NCBI GenBank assembly: GCA_945860265.1
Contig: CAMAQF010000033.1
Location: 1-41,641 of the forward strand
Direction: 5' to 3'
Origin: Emticicia agri
Lineage (GTDB): Bacteria; Bacteroidota; Bacteroidia; Cytophagales; Spirosomataceae
Length of the DNA: 41,641 nt
Within the stretch, counting starts at the first letter, position 1; each line of letters opens with the position of its first letter. The notes under the pieces were generated by a model. It searched no databases. It was not told where the DNA came from and was given only the letters and a program-made list of their open reading frames with translations. Both the position numbers and the translations under genes were made by a program. This document shows, in pieces, positions 34,249 through 41,641 of this stretch.

Positions 34249-36672
34249 TTAAAACGGATAATCGACTGCAATATTCAGAATCAAATTCTGTTTTCTCCAT
34301 GCTTTCTCATTGGGTTTAATGTCTTTCATTACCCAACGCTCGCCTTCGGGCAGCCACGGCTTGCAGAAAGGAGTGGCAAGGTCAAGTCGAAGTTTTACAT
34401 AAGTAAAGTCAAGGCGTAAACCAAGACCGCCCCCAACGGCCAATTGTTTGTAGAAATATTTATCAAAAGTGCTGCTTTTCGGAAAACCAGAGTCTTCGTT
34501 GTGTTTTGTCAACCAAATATTTCCAGCGTCAACAAAAGTAGCTAAATTAATGATTTGAGATACTTTTATTCGGAGCTCACTATTGAGTTCGAATTTTACA
34601 TCGCCATAGGCAGTCGTGAAAATTGAGGTGCTATCGCCAATGATATTATAATTACCAGGGCCAATAGACCTTGCCCTAAATGCCCTAACACTATTGCTAC
34701 CACCAACAAAATACTGCTTTACCTGATTTGGCAAATTCTTAGAATTTCCGTAGGGTAAGCCGTAACCTAAAATTGCCCGATTTGCCAGTCGGATGCTTGG
34801 TGTAAGGTCTATATAATAACGAGTCTCTAAATCGAAGCGGGCATACTGCTCAAAAACCGTCTTTGCGATTTGTTTTGACACTTCAGCTTGTTTTTTTACA
34901 AGTAAACCTGCAATATTTCCGGCAATATCAACTCCTGCATTTAGATAAAAATAATGCCTACTTTTGGGAGATTGTATTGGTGTATAAACGATATTATATT
35001 GACCACCCAAAATTAATCTAGTTTCTAAAATTTTTAAATATCTAACTAAATCTGGGACATTTCCTGAATTGATACTTCTATCTATTAGCAATTGAAACTC
35101 TTCACTTATATTTTTAGGTTTAATTAGATTAATGGAAAGTGGAGTAAAATTATATTCAACGGCCGAGTTTTTTCTCAAACTATAACTCAATGAGCTCCGC
35201 AGCGAGGTAATAGTGTATTGATTATAGCGGTAGGTGCTACTATCATTATTAAAATCTACACCTTTTTGTACTAAACGCTCGTAACCTACATTGATATTTG
35301 TTTTTGGTAAATCTTGATTTCTTTCTGCTCTAATTCTATAAAAAGGCAATAAAAATCTTGGAAATATAAGGTCTGCATCCCCAGCCAAGCGATAATATTG
35401 ATTTGGGGCATTATTAAGCTTTTTATTAGTTAATTGAAAGTCAAAACCTGTATTAAAACCAATCTTTAGAATTTCGGCTCCTTTAAAAATATTTCTATTT
35501 ATCCAACTGGCTCCCAATTGTGTACCCGCAAGGTTATTGGAGCGTGTGAGTGCATTTAGTTCAGCTTGAAGGGATTTATTTTTGAGCGAAGTCAAATCAT
35601 AAATGACATTAATCTGTGATGAGTCAGAGCGATTTACCATCTCGAAACGATTCTTGACAAACTTGAAATTGCGTAAATTTATCAATCTCGAAAGTGAAGC
35701 ATTGTGAGTTTGGCTATTATAAAGTCTGCCTTTACGGAAACCTATGGCATCGTTGAAAACCTTTGGCTGAAATGTGCGTTTTGGGTCAAAAATATTTAAA
35801 CCTCGCCTTATTTGAACACCTTTTAGTGATGTACTATCCGGCGTATCGACATAAACCAAAACATCTTTGATAGTATATTGCTTGAGCGATGTTTGAGTAA
35901 TATTAGGTTTGAGTTCGAGAAAAAGGTTTACTTTAAGACTGCTTTGATTTGTATCGGCTTTTATTATCAAAAAATCAGGACGAAAATAGTAATAACCATT
36001 GATTTTCAGTGCTTTGTCGATACGCTCACGCTCAAGTTTTATATTGGCAAATCGGTAAGGTTCATCTTCTTTCAGCATTGAATTGTTTTTGGTTTGATAT
36101 AAGCTTTTTGAGAAGGCCATACTATCTTTTTTTACGAATTCTACCTTTCCAATCGTGTAGCGAGGCCGCAGGTTTGCTACATAAAACGCTTCGGCTTTTT
36201 TGCCTTTAATAATTAACTCTCCCGAAGCCGTCGATCGAAAATAGCCTTCATTATTCAAATAATTACTGATAATATCGGTGTTTATACTTACCGCTCTTTT
36301 GCTTGCCAGAATGGGAGTTTCACCAAATTTCTTTCTAAACCAACTTCTCACACCTTTTTCTTTCTTGGGTTCGCCTAAAACGTAATAGAACCAAACTTTA
36401 TACGGAAACCCAAAAATTGTACTATTAGGTAGTGGCCTAATAATGGTTTTTAGTTGTTCGTGAAGGGCTTTTTTTTGTTTTTTATTTAAAATCGAATCTG
36501 TATTTGTTTTTATTTTAGCACCAATATATAAACATTCACCTTGAGGGATATATTTATTTATTGAACATGAGCTAAGAAAAAGCAATACCATACCCATTCC
36601 CAAACAATGAATAATCGAAGAGGAGAAAGTATTATAATACTTTAATGAATGACTCGGAGGTGCTTTTCTCAT
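34249..36672 (-). CDS. tamL: TamL, lipoprotein-type TamA (BamA/D15 superfamily barrel)
   Basis: 807 aa. The signal peptide has lipobox FLSSC (Cys36), then INKYIPQGECLYIGAKI. A lipidated N-terminus marks TamL, the Bacteroidota form of TamA. Residues about 50-360 hold POTRA-like units (RPRYTIGKVEFV, YTIKDVLVYVDTPDS). The second half is a 16-strand barrel ending in NLILNIAVDYPF with terminal aromatic Phe, and has the D15 signature region FVGGSNSVRAFRARSIGPG, with a characteristic VRAFR. TamA/TamB span the envelope for outer-membrane assembly. Its ATG overlaps the tamB stop (ATGA, 36672-36669), so translational coupling is likely. The ATG could also be an internal Met (residue 26 or 28), giving a shorter signal peptide. 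Confidence 0.92.
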   Translation of the reverse strand: MRKAPPSHSLKYYNTFSSSIIHCLGMGMVLLFLSSCSINKYIPQGECLYIGAKIKTNTDSILNKKQKKALHEQLKTIIRPLPNSTIFGFPYKVWFYYVLGEPKKEKGVRSWFRKKFGETPILASKRAVSINTDIISNYLNNEGYFRSTASGELIIKGKKAEAFYVANLRPRYTIGKVEFVKKDSMAFSKSLYQTKNNSMLKEDEPYRFANIKLERERIDKALKINGYYYFRPDFLIIKADTNQSSLKVNLFLELKPNITQTSLKQYTIKDVLVYVDTPDSTSLKGVQIRRGLNIFDPKRTFQPKVFNDAIGFRKGRLYNSQTHNASLSRLINLRNFKFVKNRFEMVNRSDSSQINVIYDLTSLKNKSLQAELNALTRSNNLAGTQLGASWINRNIFKGAEILKIGFNTGFDFQLTNKKLNNAPNQYYRLAGDADLIFPRFLLPFYRIRAERNQDLPKTNINVGYERLVQKGVDFNNDSSTYRYNQYTITSLRSSLSYSLRKNSAVEYNFTPLSINLIKPKNISEEFQLLIDRSINSGNVPDLVRYLKILETRLILGGQYNIVYTPIQSPKSRHYFYLNAGVDIAGNIAGLLVKKQAEVSKQIAKTVFEQYARFDLETRYYIDLTPSIRLANRAILGYGLPYGNSKNLPNQVKQYFVGGSNSVRAFRARSIGPGNYNIIGDSTSIFTTAYGDVKFELNSELRIKVSQIINLATFVDAGNIWLTKHNEDSGFPKSSTFDKYFYKQLAVGGGLGLRLDFTYVKLRLDLATPFCKPWLPEGERWVMKDIKPNEKAWRKQNLILNIAVDYPF

Positions 36673-39600
36673 TTTTTCTTTTCAAATAATTTCTTAAATG
36701 TTTCGTAATCGAGTGTAAGTGTAAATGCTACCCCCGTTTCTACAACAAAGCCGTCAAGAATGGCTTGATACTGGTTTTTGCGATAAGCACTAAACAAATA
36801 ACGTCCATCTTTACTGAGGCTATAATTAAGCGAAATGTTATCTACGATTTCAGTAGAAGTTGCTGCAGATGCAGTATTTTCAAGTTGGAAATTACGGCCA
36901 ACAGCAATTTTCAAACGATCATTCAAGAAAGCTTTACTCAAACCTACGTTTAAGTCAGTGCGTGCTTTGTTTACTGCTTCGGTACTCATCATCGAAGTTG
37001 AGTTGAGGTTGAAATCAAGTTTGATGCCTTTAATCAAATCCCCAGCCAATAAATTGAGTTGGTCGGAGAGTAATTTACTAACGCTTTGGCGTGCAATTGC
37101 TTCGGGGTTTATGCCAGAGAAAAAGTTGCTTGACTGTTCGCCCAAGAATTTATTCAATATCAATAAAGCGAAAACCTGCTTATTCATCTCAATGGGATTT
37201 TGTTCAAGGGTTTTCAGATAGCCATCTTTTTCTATTTCGTTGGCCAAGTCATTAGGACCGTCTTCGGCAACCACTACCTTAAAGTCAATCACTGGACTTG
37301 ATAAATTGCCACTCATTTTTAGTTGTACTTCAAGTGGAACTTTCGTTTTACTAGTTAGCTTATCAGTCGCAACAGCCTTTGGCACTTCAGCTTCTATTTT
37401 ATAAACCGCAGTAATATCCACTTGTGCTTGCATAGGGTCTCCAGTCCAGAGAAGTGTGCTGCCCTTTTTGATGATAAACTCTTTCTTTAAAAACTGAAAC
37501 GATAAGTCATAGCTACCCGAGGTAAGTTCATAAAGTCCTAATATATATGTCTGTCCACTAGGCGTAATACCAGTATTGATTTGGGCATTTCCTTTAACTT
37601 TGATATTGTCACCGTTGAGTTCGTCAACCACAATTGTTAGTTTAGATTTATCATCGACCTCAACATTTAATGAAACTTCCTCCACAAAATCAAAGCTTGT
37701 TGCTATTTCACTTGAATCTATTTTTTCACTATTTTCGGCATCTGGATTTTTCAGATCAATAAAGTCAACGATACCATCAGTTTCGGCTTTGTCGATTTCT
37801 CGGTCGGGGAGTAAGACCGTAATATCACTACCTTCTTTCACTTTTACATTGCCTTCGATTGCAGGTTTTTTACCAATTCCGTGAATATTGAGATTGGCAT
37901 CAACGAAGCCCTTTCCGTAGAAAAAATCATTGTCTTTACGGCTGCCATTTAGCACCATAAAGTTTTTTGTATCAATGTTAAGTTTATAATTAAAGTTTGG
38001 AATGTTTTGTAGTGAAAGGCTTCCATTGATATTCATGTTTTGCCCCAATGTATCTGCAACGACAAATTTATTGAATGAAATAACGCTGTTTTTGAAAGTC
38101 ATTGACTGATTTTGAATACGATAAATTGCCCCCAACTGAGCCAAACTAAACGAAATCGTATCAAATTTAATAGTTCCATCAAGTAGTGGTTTACTTGGCT
38201 CACCTTTCAAATTGAGCAATCCACTCAAACTTCCACGAGTATTTTTTAGCTGTCCTAAACTAAATGCTTCTACGGTTTTTGCCCCAATTTTATGAATGTC
38301 AATTATAAAGTCAAGTGGTTTGTTTTGTTTTAAAAGGTACTTCCCATTAATATTTATATCATTATTATTTCCTAAAATACTTGCTAAAACATTAATTCTA
38401 TCGGATGTTTCATTTGCGGCATTTACTTTCAAATTTCCCATTGGGATTTGAGTGAGAATAAAATTATTGATGGATAAATCGCCCGTAAATTCGGGTTTAT
38501 TCATAAAATTGCTTAGCTTGAATAAACCATTGAGTGTACCGTCTGCCAATGTGGAATCTTGTGTAGCGAGTGTAACAAATGGTTTGATGTTGAGGCTTTC
38601 AATCTGAATATTGAGCGGTGAATTAGGTGCTGTATTCTGACTATTAATTGTTAGTCTTTGTTTGTCTTGTCGAAGCTGTAAATTATTTACGTTAATACCA
38701 GCTGAGCTACATTCGAGATACCCCGTTGAATCGGTCTCCCATGCTTGGTAGTCAATTATTGTGCCTTTTTTAGTAAGGTTTAATCTCAATTTTTTGTTAA
38801 TCGAACGCAGATTTACAGCCAAACCGTAGCGATTTTCATTGAGTAAATCTTTAGCAATTAGGTTTAAGTCTAAAACATTTTTTTCGACTTCGCCGCCTAT
38901 GAAAATGCGATGGAATCGATAATCACTGTATAGAACTTGGGCAACATTCCCTTCGTATTCAGCACGATTATTTGCTCCGAAAATCTTAAATCTGGCATTG
39001 TTTATACTTGAAGTATCGTATTCTATTTGCGGAATAAATATATTAGCTTGCAGCGTGGTATCTCGTTGATTATTGATTTGAGCATCGAAACTGATAGTAT
39101 CCAACTTCGAAATACCCGCAACAAAACTTTTGATAATTGGATGATTATTGAGCTTTGCATTAATGCTTACATCGTAAGTAGTTGTGATAGGTTTATAGGC
39201 AATATCGGGCAAAGTAAAATATTTATTGACTTCGGTCAGTAGAATATCAGGCAGTTGAGTATAGATAAATTTTCCATCGATTTGGGCATTCAAAAATGGT
39301 GATTTAAGGTTTATATCTCGCCTATTATTGGCATTGCGAATATCCAAATCAATGTTATGAAGTGGAATTATTTTGCCATCTTTATACACAATAGCGTTGT
39401 TTATCAGGATTTTCCCAAGTGGATTTTCGGGATTTGTCGAAATCATATTCATTTCAATGTCACCTTTCAAACTTAAACTTCCAGCATAAAGTTTGAGTTT
39501 ATTGAAGTCAAGTTCACCAATATTTATTTTTGCTTCAATTGCTGGATAATCTTCTTCCAAATTGACTTTTGTACTAATCACTACTTTGGCATTTTTATCA

Positions 39601-41594
39601 TTAAGCGACGCTTTGAAATTAGCTATTTTATCTTTTATTGTGCCTGTTAGAGTTAAATTATTATATTCATATCCTTTTATAAATGCTTTTTGAGCAACAC
39701 CATCAACTGTAATATTCATTGTTTTTGGATCGAACCCAGTGCCTTCGATTTTTGCATCAAGCGTGAGTTTACTTGCATTTTCGGGTTGCTTGGTGAGTTT
39801 TCCTAAGTCAAATTCCTGTAATGTAATTCTTCCGTCATAAATTTGATTTTTATCAGCGGTTATATTTTTTAAAGTACCTTTGAAAGCCGCTGCACCCAAA
39901 TCAGAATCAAGCGAAGCATCAAGAATAAGATTTTGCAAACTGCCTTTTATTTTTCCTTCAAAATTCACAAATTGTGGCAAATCGATACTTTTCTGAATCA
40001 AACTATCGCCTGCCATACCTAGAATATCAGCCTTGGTCATCCTCAAAGCCCCTAGCTCCATATCAAGCACTATTTTATCTGTATTTGGCAAACCCACGAT
40101 TCTTCCTTTTACTTGCAAATGCGTTTCTCCAAATCCGTCAACAGTCAATTTCGATACAACAAGATTATTTACCCGGCCGCTAATAACGCCGTCTGCCTTG
40201 ATAATTTCATTAGTTTTACCTTTAAAAGTTGGGTTTTCAGCTAACGATGGCACTAAAATAAATAAATCTTTAACTGCCAATTGGCTCTTTTTTAGATTGA
40301 GTTTTATGCCAACATTACCTAAGTTTTTATTGAAATCTTCCACCGAATTATATTGCAACACCAGGCCATCTTGTAGTAAAGTATTTGGCGTTTTGATTAG
40401 TAACTTGCTCAAAATCAATGTCTTATCAGTATAAATAAAATCTGAATGGATGTTTTTTATATCCAAACCGCTGTTTTCTACGAAAGTAATATTTTGTAAT
40501 AATCCTGAGATTTGCTTTGGAGTAAAGACAAATTTATTGAGTTTGAAACTCAAAGATGTGATGCCAATATGGGCGGGGTCAAAACCTTTACGTTGAGCAA
40601 TGCTGTTATTGTCGTCGTAGTTGAGATTAGTGTTTTTTACTTCAATTTCGCCAATTTTTAATTTCCAAGATTTGCTTTTAATCGTTTCTTTCGGCTTGTT
40701 TTTGATTTTTTTTGCTTCCATTTTTGTCTTTTCAACAAAAACTGTGGCGTTTTTGAGTGATATTTTAGGCAAAACGATCTGTTGATTATCTAAGTAGATT
40801 TTCTCTCCTTCCGCTATCAGATTATTTACTTTACCACCACTTTTGATACCGTCTTCGCTGCTTTCAAACAGCCAACGGATGTTATTTAGATTCAGTTTTT
40901 TGAAATTGACATCCAGCGTATCTGCTGGCAATTTTGGTGATAATACCAAATTCCCTTTTTTTTCTAAAGGTTTGTATAAATTCAGAATAACCGAACCTTT
41001 ATTTCCGTTAATAGAAGCGAGATGATATTGCGATTTTGTGAGGCTAAATTTATCGAATGTTGTTTCCAGAAAACCAAAATTTGCATCGGCATCGGTTCCT
41101 AAAATAGCATCTTTATAGGTGATGTGGGCGTTTTTGAGTTTAACGCCTTTCAAACCGATTTCAAATGGTTTTGATTCTGAAGTAGAAGTAGTACCGGAAT
41201 CAAAGGCTTTTAGTATAAAATCGAAGTTGAAAGTAGTATCGGGTAAGTTACGATTCACTTTTAGACGGATACCATCGAGTTCGATTTGATTTATTTCAGC
41301 TCGATTTTGAAGTAAGCCCAACATGTCAATATCAATGTGGAGACTTTTCCCCAAAATGAGCGTGTCTTTATGTTGGTCTTCGATATAAACATTTTCAATA
41401 GAAAGCCAATCTGGAATATCAAATTTTACTTTTTCGACTTCAACTTTAGTATTTAGTTTTTTTCGTAAATAAGAAACTATCTCTTTTGTAAGAAAATCTT
41501 GTCCAGTAGGAGATTGCAGGTATATAAAAATTCCTCCTAAAAGTAGAGAAATTCCAACAAATAGCCAGCCTATTATGTGGAGAAGTCGTTTCAT
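36669..41594 (-). CDS. tamB: TamB, translocation and assembly module inner-membrane subunit
   Basis: 1641 aa from the ATG at 41594. A TTG six codons upstream would give a longer form, but MKRLLHIIGWLFVGISLLL is the natural membrane anchor and a promoter element lies 5 nt before this ATG. One N-terminal membrane helix (about 5-25), then an AsmA-like/TamB chain of repeated beta segments spanning the periplasm. The C-terminal DUF490/TamB domain (about 1200-1640) has FIIKKGSTLLWTGDPMQAQVDITAVYKIEA, LQLKMSGNLSSPVIDFKV, and FSGINPEAIARQSVSKLLSDQLN. Such proteins form a hydrophobic groove thought to carry lipid between membranes and to work with TamA. Immediately upstream of, and overlapping, tamL. 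Confidence 0.95.
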   Translation of the reverse strand: MKRLLHIIGWLFVGISLLLGGIFIYLQSPTGQDFLTKEIVSYLRKKLNTKVEVEKVKFDIPDWLSIENVYIEDQHKDTLILGKSLHIDIDMLGLLQNRAEINQIELDGIRLKVNRNLPDTTFNFDFILKAFDSGTTSTSESKPFEIGLKGVKLKNAHITYKDAILGTDADANFGFLETTFDKFSLTKSQYHLASINGNKGSVILNLYKPLEKKGNLVLSPKLPADTLDVNFKKLNLNNIRWLFESSEDGIKSGGKVNNLIAEGEKIYLDNQQIVLPKISLKNATVFVEKTKMEAKKIKNKPKETIKSKSWKLKIGEIEVKNTNLNYDDNNSIAQRKGFDPAHIGITSLSFKLNKFVFTPKQISGLLQNITFVENSGLDIKNIHSDFIYTDKTLILSKLLIKTPNTLLQDGLVLQYNSVEDFNKNLGNVGIKLNLKKSQLAVKDLFILVPSLAENPTFKGKTNEIIKADGVISGRVNNLVVSKLTVDGFGETHLQVKGRIVGLPNTDKIVLDMELGALRMTKADILGMAGDSLIQKSIDLPQFVNFEGKIKGSLQNLILDASLDSDLGAAAFKGTLKNITADKNQIYDGRITLQEFDLGKLTKQPENASKLTLDAKIEGTGFDPKTMNITVDGVAQKAFIKGYEYNNLTLTGTIKDKIANFKASLNDKNAKVVISTKVNLEEDYPAIEAKINIGELDFNKLKLYAGSLSLKGDIEMNMISTNPENPLGKILINNAIVYKDGKIIPLHNIDLDIRNANNRRDINLKSPFLNAQIDGKFIYTQLPDILLTEVNKYFTLPDIAYKPITTTYDVSINAKLNNHPIIKSFVAGISKLDTISFDAQINNQRDTTLQANIFIPQIEYDTSSINNARFKIFGANNRAEYEGNVAQVLYSDYRFHRIFIGGEVEKNVLDLNLIAKDLLNENRYGLAVNLRSINKKLRLNLTKKGTIIDYQAWETDSTGYLECSSAGINVNNLQLRQDKQRLTINSQNTAPNSPLNIQIESLNIKPFVTLATQDSTLADGTLNGLFKLSNFMNKPEFTGDLSINNFILTQIPMGNLKVNAANETSDRINVLASILGNNNDININGKYLLKQNKPLDFIIDIHKIGAKTVEAFSLGQLKNTRGSLSGLLNLKGEPSKPLLDGTIKFDTISFSLAQLGAIYRIQNQSMTFKNSVISFNKFVVADTLGQNMNINGSLSLQNIPNFNYKLNIDTKNFMVLNGSRKDNDFFYGKGFVDANLNIHGIGKKPAIEGNVKVKEGSDITVLLPDREIDKAETDGIVDFIDLKNPDAENSEKIDSSEIATSFDFVEEVSLNVEVDDKSKLTIVVDELNGDNIKVKGNAQINTGITPSGQTYILGLYELTSGSYDLSFQFLKKEFIIKKGSTLLWTGDPMQAQVDITAVYKIEAEVPKAVATDKLTSKTKVPLEVQLKMSGNLSSPVIDFKVVVAEDGPNDLANEIEKDGYLKTLEQNPIEMNKQVFALLILNKFLGEQSSNFFSGINPEAIARQSVSKLLSDQLNLLAGDLIKGIKLDFNLNSTSMMSTEAVNKARTDLNVGLSKAFLNDRLKIAVGRNFQLENTASAATSTEIVDNISLNYSLSKDGRYLFSAYRKNQYQAILDGFVVETGVAFTLTLDYETFKKLFEKKK

Positions 41595-41599
41595 CAATA

Positions 41600-41607
41600 C
41601 AAATTTA
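41600..41607 (-). promoter_or_regulatory. tamB -7 element with leaderless spacing
   Basis: TAAATTTG on the minus strand ends exactly 5 nt before the tamB ATG at 41594. No TTG at the exact -33 position. Confidence 0.55.
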
Positions 41608-41641
41608 ACCAAAAACTATGTACATTTAACGTATAAAGCCA

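Noticed and set aside
36835..40434. Rightward open frames up to 133 codons opposite tamB
   Set aside because: Antisense shadows; tamB has continuous domain support on the other strand.
41595..41612. A TTG start six codons upstream of tamB
   Set aside because: It would fall inside the -7 promoter element, and the membrane anchor starts naturally at the ATG at 41594.
1..41641. tRNA, rRNA or CRISPR arrays
   Set aside because: I looked for T-loop motifs, rRNA-like blocks and evenly spaced direct repeats and saw none; small structured RNAs could still be missed by eye.

Overview
The window reads as a chromosomal piece of an AT-rich member of the Bacteroidota, most likely the order Cytophagales (an Emticicia/Arcicella-like relative is my guess, not a determination). 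The reasons are a SusC/SusD pair, a long NusB with an N-terminal extension, lipoprotein TamL next to TamB, the bamD-rpoZ gene pair, a CRTAC/ASPIC-type FG-GAP lipoprotein, and repeated Bacteroidota -7 promoter elements (TAnnTTTG) in front of genes. I see no rRNA, tRNA, CRISPR array, intact transposase or phage genes.

Layout. 1-475: a left-edge gene remnant with in-frame stops and a nested inverted-repeat (REP-like) element. 476-3546 (-): two tandem secreted S41-peptidase paralogues. 3698-7101 (+): a housekeeping run of nusB, a YtxH-like gene, a DUF1573 lipoprotein gene, yajC and, after a 563-bp gap, a DciA/DUF721 gene. 7183-12268 (+): a KirBac-type channel, an LD-carboxypeptidase (S66), a FadJ/FadB-like beta-oxidation enzyme with a palindrome at its promoter, and a small secreted barrel-like protein. 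12561-24368 (-): glpD, galK, a 1115-aa FG-GAP/ASPIC lipoprotein, susD and susC, with terminator hairpins between several of them. 24369-25338 is a regulatory gap holding a LacI-type operator and a frame-broken gene remnant. A LacI-family regulator (+) follows. 26401-31596 (-): ppk1, a leucine-rich-repeat lipoprotein and a Kelch-repeat secreted protein. 31940-34164 (+): a transglutaminase-like protein, bamD and rpoZ. 34249-41594 (-): tamL and tamB, overlapping by 4 bp.

How the genes work together. The SusC/SusD pair, the FG-GAP lipoprotein and the divergent LacI regulator form a nutrient-uptake locus. A perfect 14-bp palindrome with a central CG upstream of susC is the obvious regulator site. 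Galactokinase and glycerol-3-phosphate dehydrogenase lie downstream on the same strand, so a galactose- or glycerol-containing substrate is possible, but no glycoside hydrolase is present to confirm it. The right part is an envelope-biogenesis block (BamD; TamL/TamB).

No clearly new multi-gene system stands out. The most interesting signals are regulatory. Three genes (the second S41 gene, bamD, tamB) have a TAnnTTTG element exactly 5 nt before the ATG, suggesting leaderless mRNAs. galK has a perfect intrinsic terminator between its apparent promoter and its start codon. fadJ has a 16-bp palindrome just after its -7 element. The Kelch gene has a 29-bp palindrome inside its assigned signal-peptide region, with a Met-less start just downstream.
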